Assembly: GCA_902464645.1 (NCBI GenBank)
Contig: CABQKL010000021.1
Span: forward strand, 1-22,917
Direction of reading: 5' to 3'
Length of the DNA stretch: 22,917 bases
DNA from: an uncultured Collinsella sp.
GTDB lineage: Bacteria > Actinomycetota > Coriobacteriia > Coriobacteriales > Coriobacteriaceae
In this document: positions 21,647 through 22,917 of the stretch, piece by piece
How positions within the stretch are numbered: position 1 is the stretch's first letter
How the letters are laid out: each line of letters opens with the position of its first letter
Notes under the pieces: model-generated
The model's input: the letters and a program-made list of their open reading frames with translations, nothing else
Told to the model about the DNA's origin: nothing
Databases searched by the model: none
Translations under genes and position numbers: made by a program

Positions 21647-22917
21647 TTACTGCCCAAAGACCTCTTCGGCGATACGAGCACTTTCGGCGGCGTCCTTGGC
21701 GTAGTAGTCCGCGCCGATCTGCTTGGCGTATTCGGGGGTGAGCACGGCGCCGCCCACGATGATCTTGACGCCCGGCACCTCGGCATGAAGCAGCTTGATG
21801 GTCTCCTCCATGGCGACGACCGTGGTAGTCATAAGCGCCGAGAGGCCGACGAGCTTGATGTCACGCTCCCGCACGGTCTTGAGCACCTCCTGCGGATCGA
21901 CGTCGCGGCCCAGATCAAAGACGGTGTAGCCGTAGTTGTCGAGCAGCATCTTGACGATGTTCTTACCGATATCGTGGATGTCCCCCTTGACGGTGGCCAC
22001 GCAGATCTTACCCTTGTCGGCAATTTCGCCGGCGGGCATCAGGCGCTTGATGGTGTCGAAGCCCACGCGCGCGGCCTCGGCCGAGGCCATGAGCTGCGGC
22101 AAGAAGAACTTGCCCTGGTCAAAGAGGACGCCAACCTCGTCGAGGGCGGGGATAAAGTGATTGTTGATGAGGTCCATGGCGTCGTGATCTGCCAGCAGAC
22201 GCTCGGTTTCGGCCGCGATCTCGCCCTTGCGGCCCGAGACGACCATGCGACGAATCGGGTCGTCGTTGCCGTCGGTGCCGGCGGTGCCAGCAGCGGGCGC
22301 GGCGTCGGTCGATGCCGCCTGGGCTGCCGTCGGGTTTGCGGCGATTTTGTACGGATCGGTCCAGCCGGCGTAGCGCTCGATGTATCCGGTCGAGCCCTCG
22401 TCCTCAACGCTCAGCACGCGATAGCTGTAGACGGTATCCATAAAGCGCTTGGAGCCCGGGTTCATGATGGGGGCGTCCAGGCCCGCGCCAAAAGCGGCAG
22501 CCAAAAAGACCGAGCCAAGCAGCGGGCGGGCAGGCAGACCAAAGCTGATGTTCGACACGCCGAGCGCGCATTTGACGCCCAGACGCTCCTTGCACAGGGA
22601 CATGGCGCGCAGGATCTGTTCGGCCTGGCGTTGATTGGTCGAGGCGGTCATGACCAGGCAGTCGATGAGGATGCGGTCCGGGCCGATGCCGTAGCGGGCA
22701 GCCTCGGCCACGATGCGCTCGGCGATGGCGAAGCGAGCCTCGGCGGTATCGGGGATGCCGCTTTCGTCGAGCGTGAGGCCGACAACGTTGGTGCCGTAGT
22801 GGGCGACCAAAGGAAAGATCTCATCCATGATTTGCTGTTTGCCATTGACCGAGTTGATGATGGGCTTGCCGGCGTAGCGGCGCACGGCTGCCTCGACGGC
22901 TGCGGGGTCGGTGGAGT
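21647..22917 (-). CDS. Cobalamin-dependent methionine synthase, C-terminal part (partial)
   Basis: 422 residues are visible; the 5' end lies beyond the right edge (the frame is open to 22917, reading STDPAAVEAAVRRYAGKP at the edge). The first ~200 residues are a pterin-binding TIM barrel (INSVNGKQ, LTLDESGIP, GVSNISFGLPARP) that takes methyl groups from methyltetrahydrofolate. An Ala/Thr-rich linker follows, then the helical cap and a cobalamin-binding Rossmann domain with the cobalt-ligating DIHDIGKN motif, SALMTTT and GGAVLTPEYA. The protein stops at EEVFGQ, with no AdoMet-binding reactivation domain. This fits short MetH-type enzymes that need a separate reactivator. An N-terminal homocysteine domain is expected outside the window. 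Confidence 0.9.
   Translation of the reverse strand, partial: STDPAAVEAAVRRYAGKPIINSVNGKQQIMDEIFPLVAHYGTNVVGLTLDESGIPDTAEARFAIAERIVAEAARYGIGPDRILIDCLVMTASTNQRQAEQILRAMSLCKERLGVKCALGVSNISFGLPARPLLGSVFLAAAFGAGLDAPIMNPGSKRFMDTVYSYRVLSVEDEGSTGYIERYAGWTDPYKIAANPTAAQAASTDAAPAAGTAGTDGNDDPIRRMVVSGRKGEIAAETERLLADHDAMDLINNHFIPALDEVGVLFDQGKFFLPQLMASAEAARVGFDTIKRLMPAGEIADKGKICVATVKGDIHDIGKNIVKMLLDNYGYTVFDLGRDVDPQEVLKTVRERDIKLVGLSALMTTTVVAMEETIKLLHAEVPGVKIIVGGAVLTPEYAKQIGADYYAKDAAESARIAEEVFGQ

Overview
The window looks like chromosomal DNA of a high-GC Gram-positive gut actinobacterium of the class Coriobacteriia, most like Collinsella. The basis is GC-rich coding with C/G-ending codons, the gene repertoire (DUF6110 with a P-type ATPase, a very large STAND/BTAD regulator, a PFL-family protein, a short corrinoid methionine synthase), GACAAAGGG-type hairpin repeats, and a tmRNA whose tag ends in MALAA. 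The genus is an inference from gene content. I see no rRNA, tRNA, CRISPR array, insertion sequence or prophage.

Left part (1-9056). The 3' end of an unidentified gene is followed by a long structured inverted repeat (63-205) and a terminator. Next comes an AraC-type regulator (minus strand) divergent from a pair of ABC half-transporters, an arrangement like YbtA-YbtPQ. The ABC operon ends in a triplicated hairpin repeat. A metal-pump operon follows (DUF6110 protein plus P1B-type ATPase) under a promoter overlapped by a palindrome. After its terminator sits a toxin-antitoxin pair, a RelB/DinJ-like antitoxin with a PIN toxin, with a near-consensus promoter and two operator-like repeats. An unknown 144-residue protein lies convergent to it.

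Middle part (9057-15065). This is mostly core genome: tmRNA (ssrA) with a strong terminator, then a hairpin-rich noncoding stretch that repeats the tmRNA T-arm core, a patatin-like hydrolase, rplM-rpsI, glmM, a glucose-type PTS EIIA, and nagB behind a roughly 245-nt structured leader. glmM, EIIA and nagB bring glucosamine-6-phosphate use for cell wall, sugar uptake and amino-sugar breakdown together.

Right part (15066-22917). A 998-residue STAND-ATPase/winged-helix/BTAD regulator converges on minus-strand genes: a YhbY-type RNA-binding protein, a SAM-dependent methyltransferase with a codon-use break in its middle, a PFL-family protein, and the C-terminal part of a cobalamin-dependent methionine synthase that runs off the window.

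The most interesting signal is a two-copy family of about 135-143-bp elements (63-205 plus strand; 20023-20156 minus strand). Each lies 6-17 nt after a stop codon in the same orientation. Each has a conserved core (ACAGTCCT ... CACATTWAGTG ... TGCGGAACTC) inside long outer arms that differ in sequence between copies but are self-complementary within each copy. This pattern suggests a structured 3'-UTR RNA or cruciform family.
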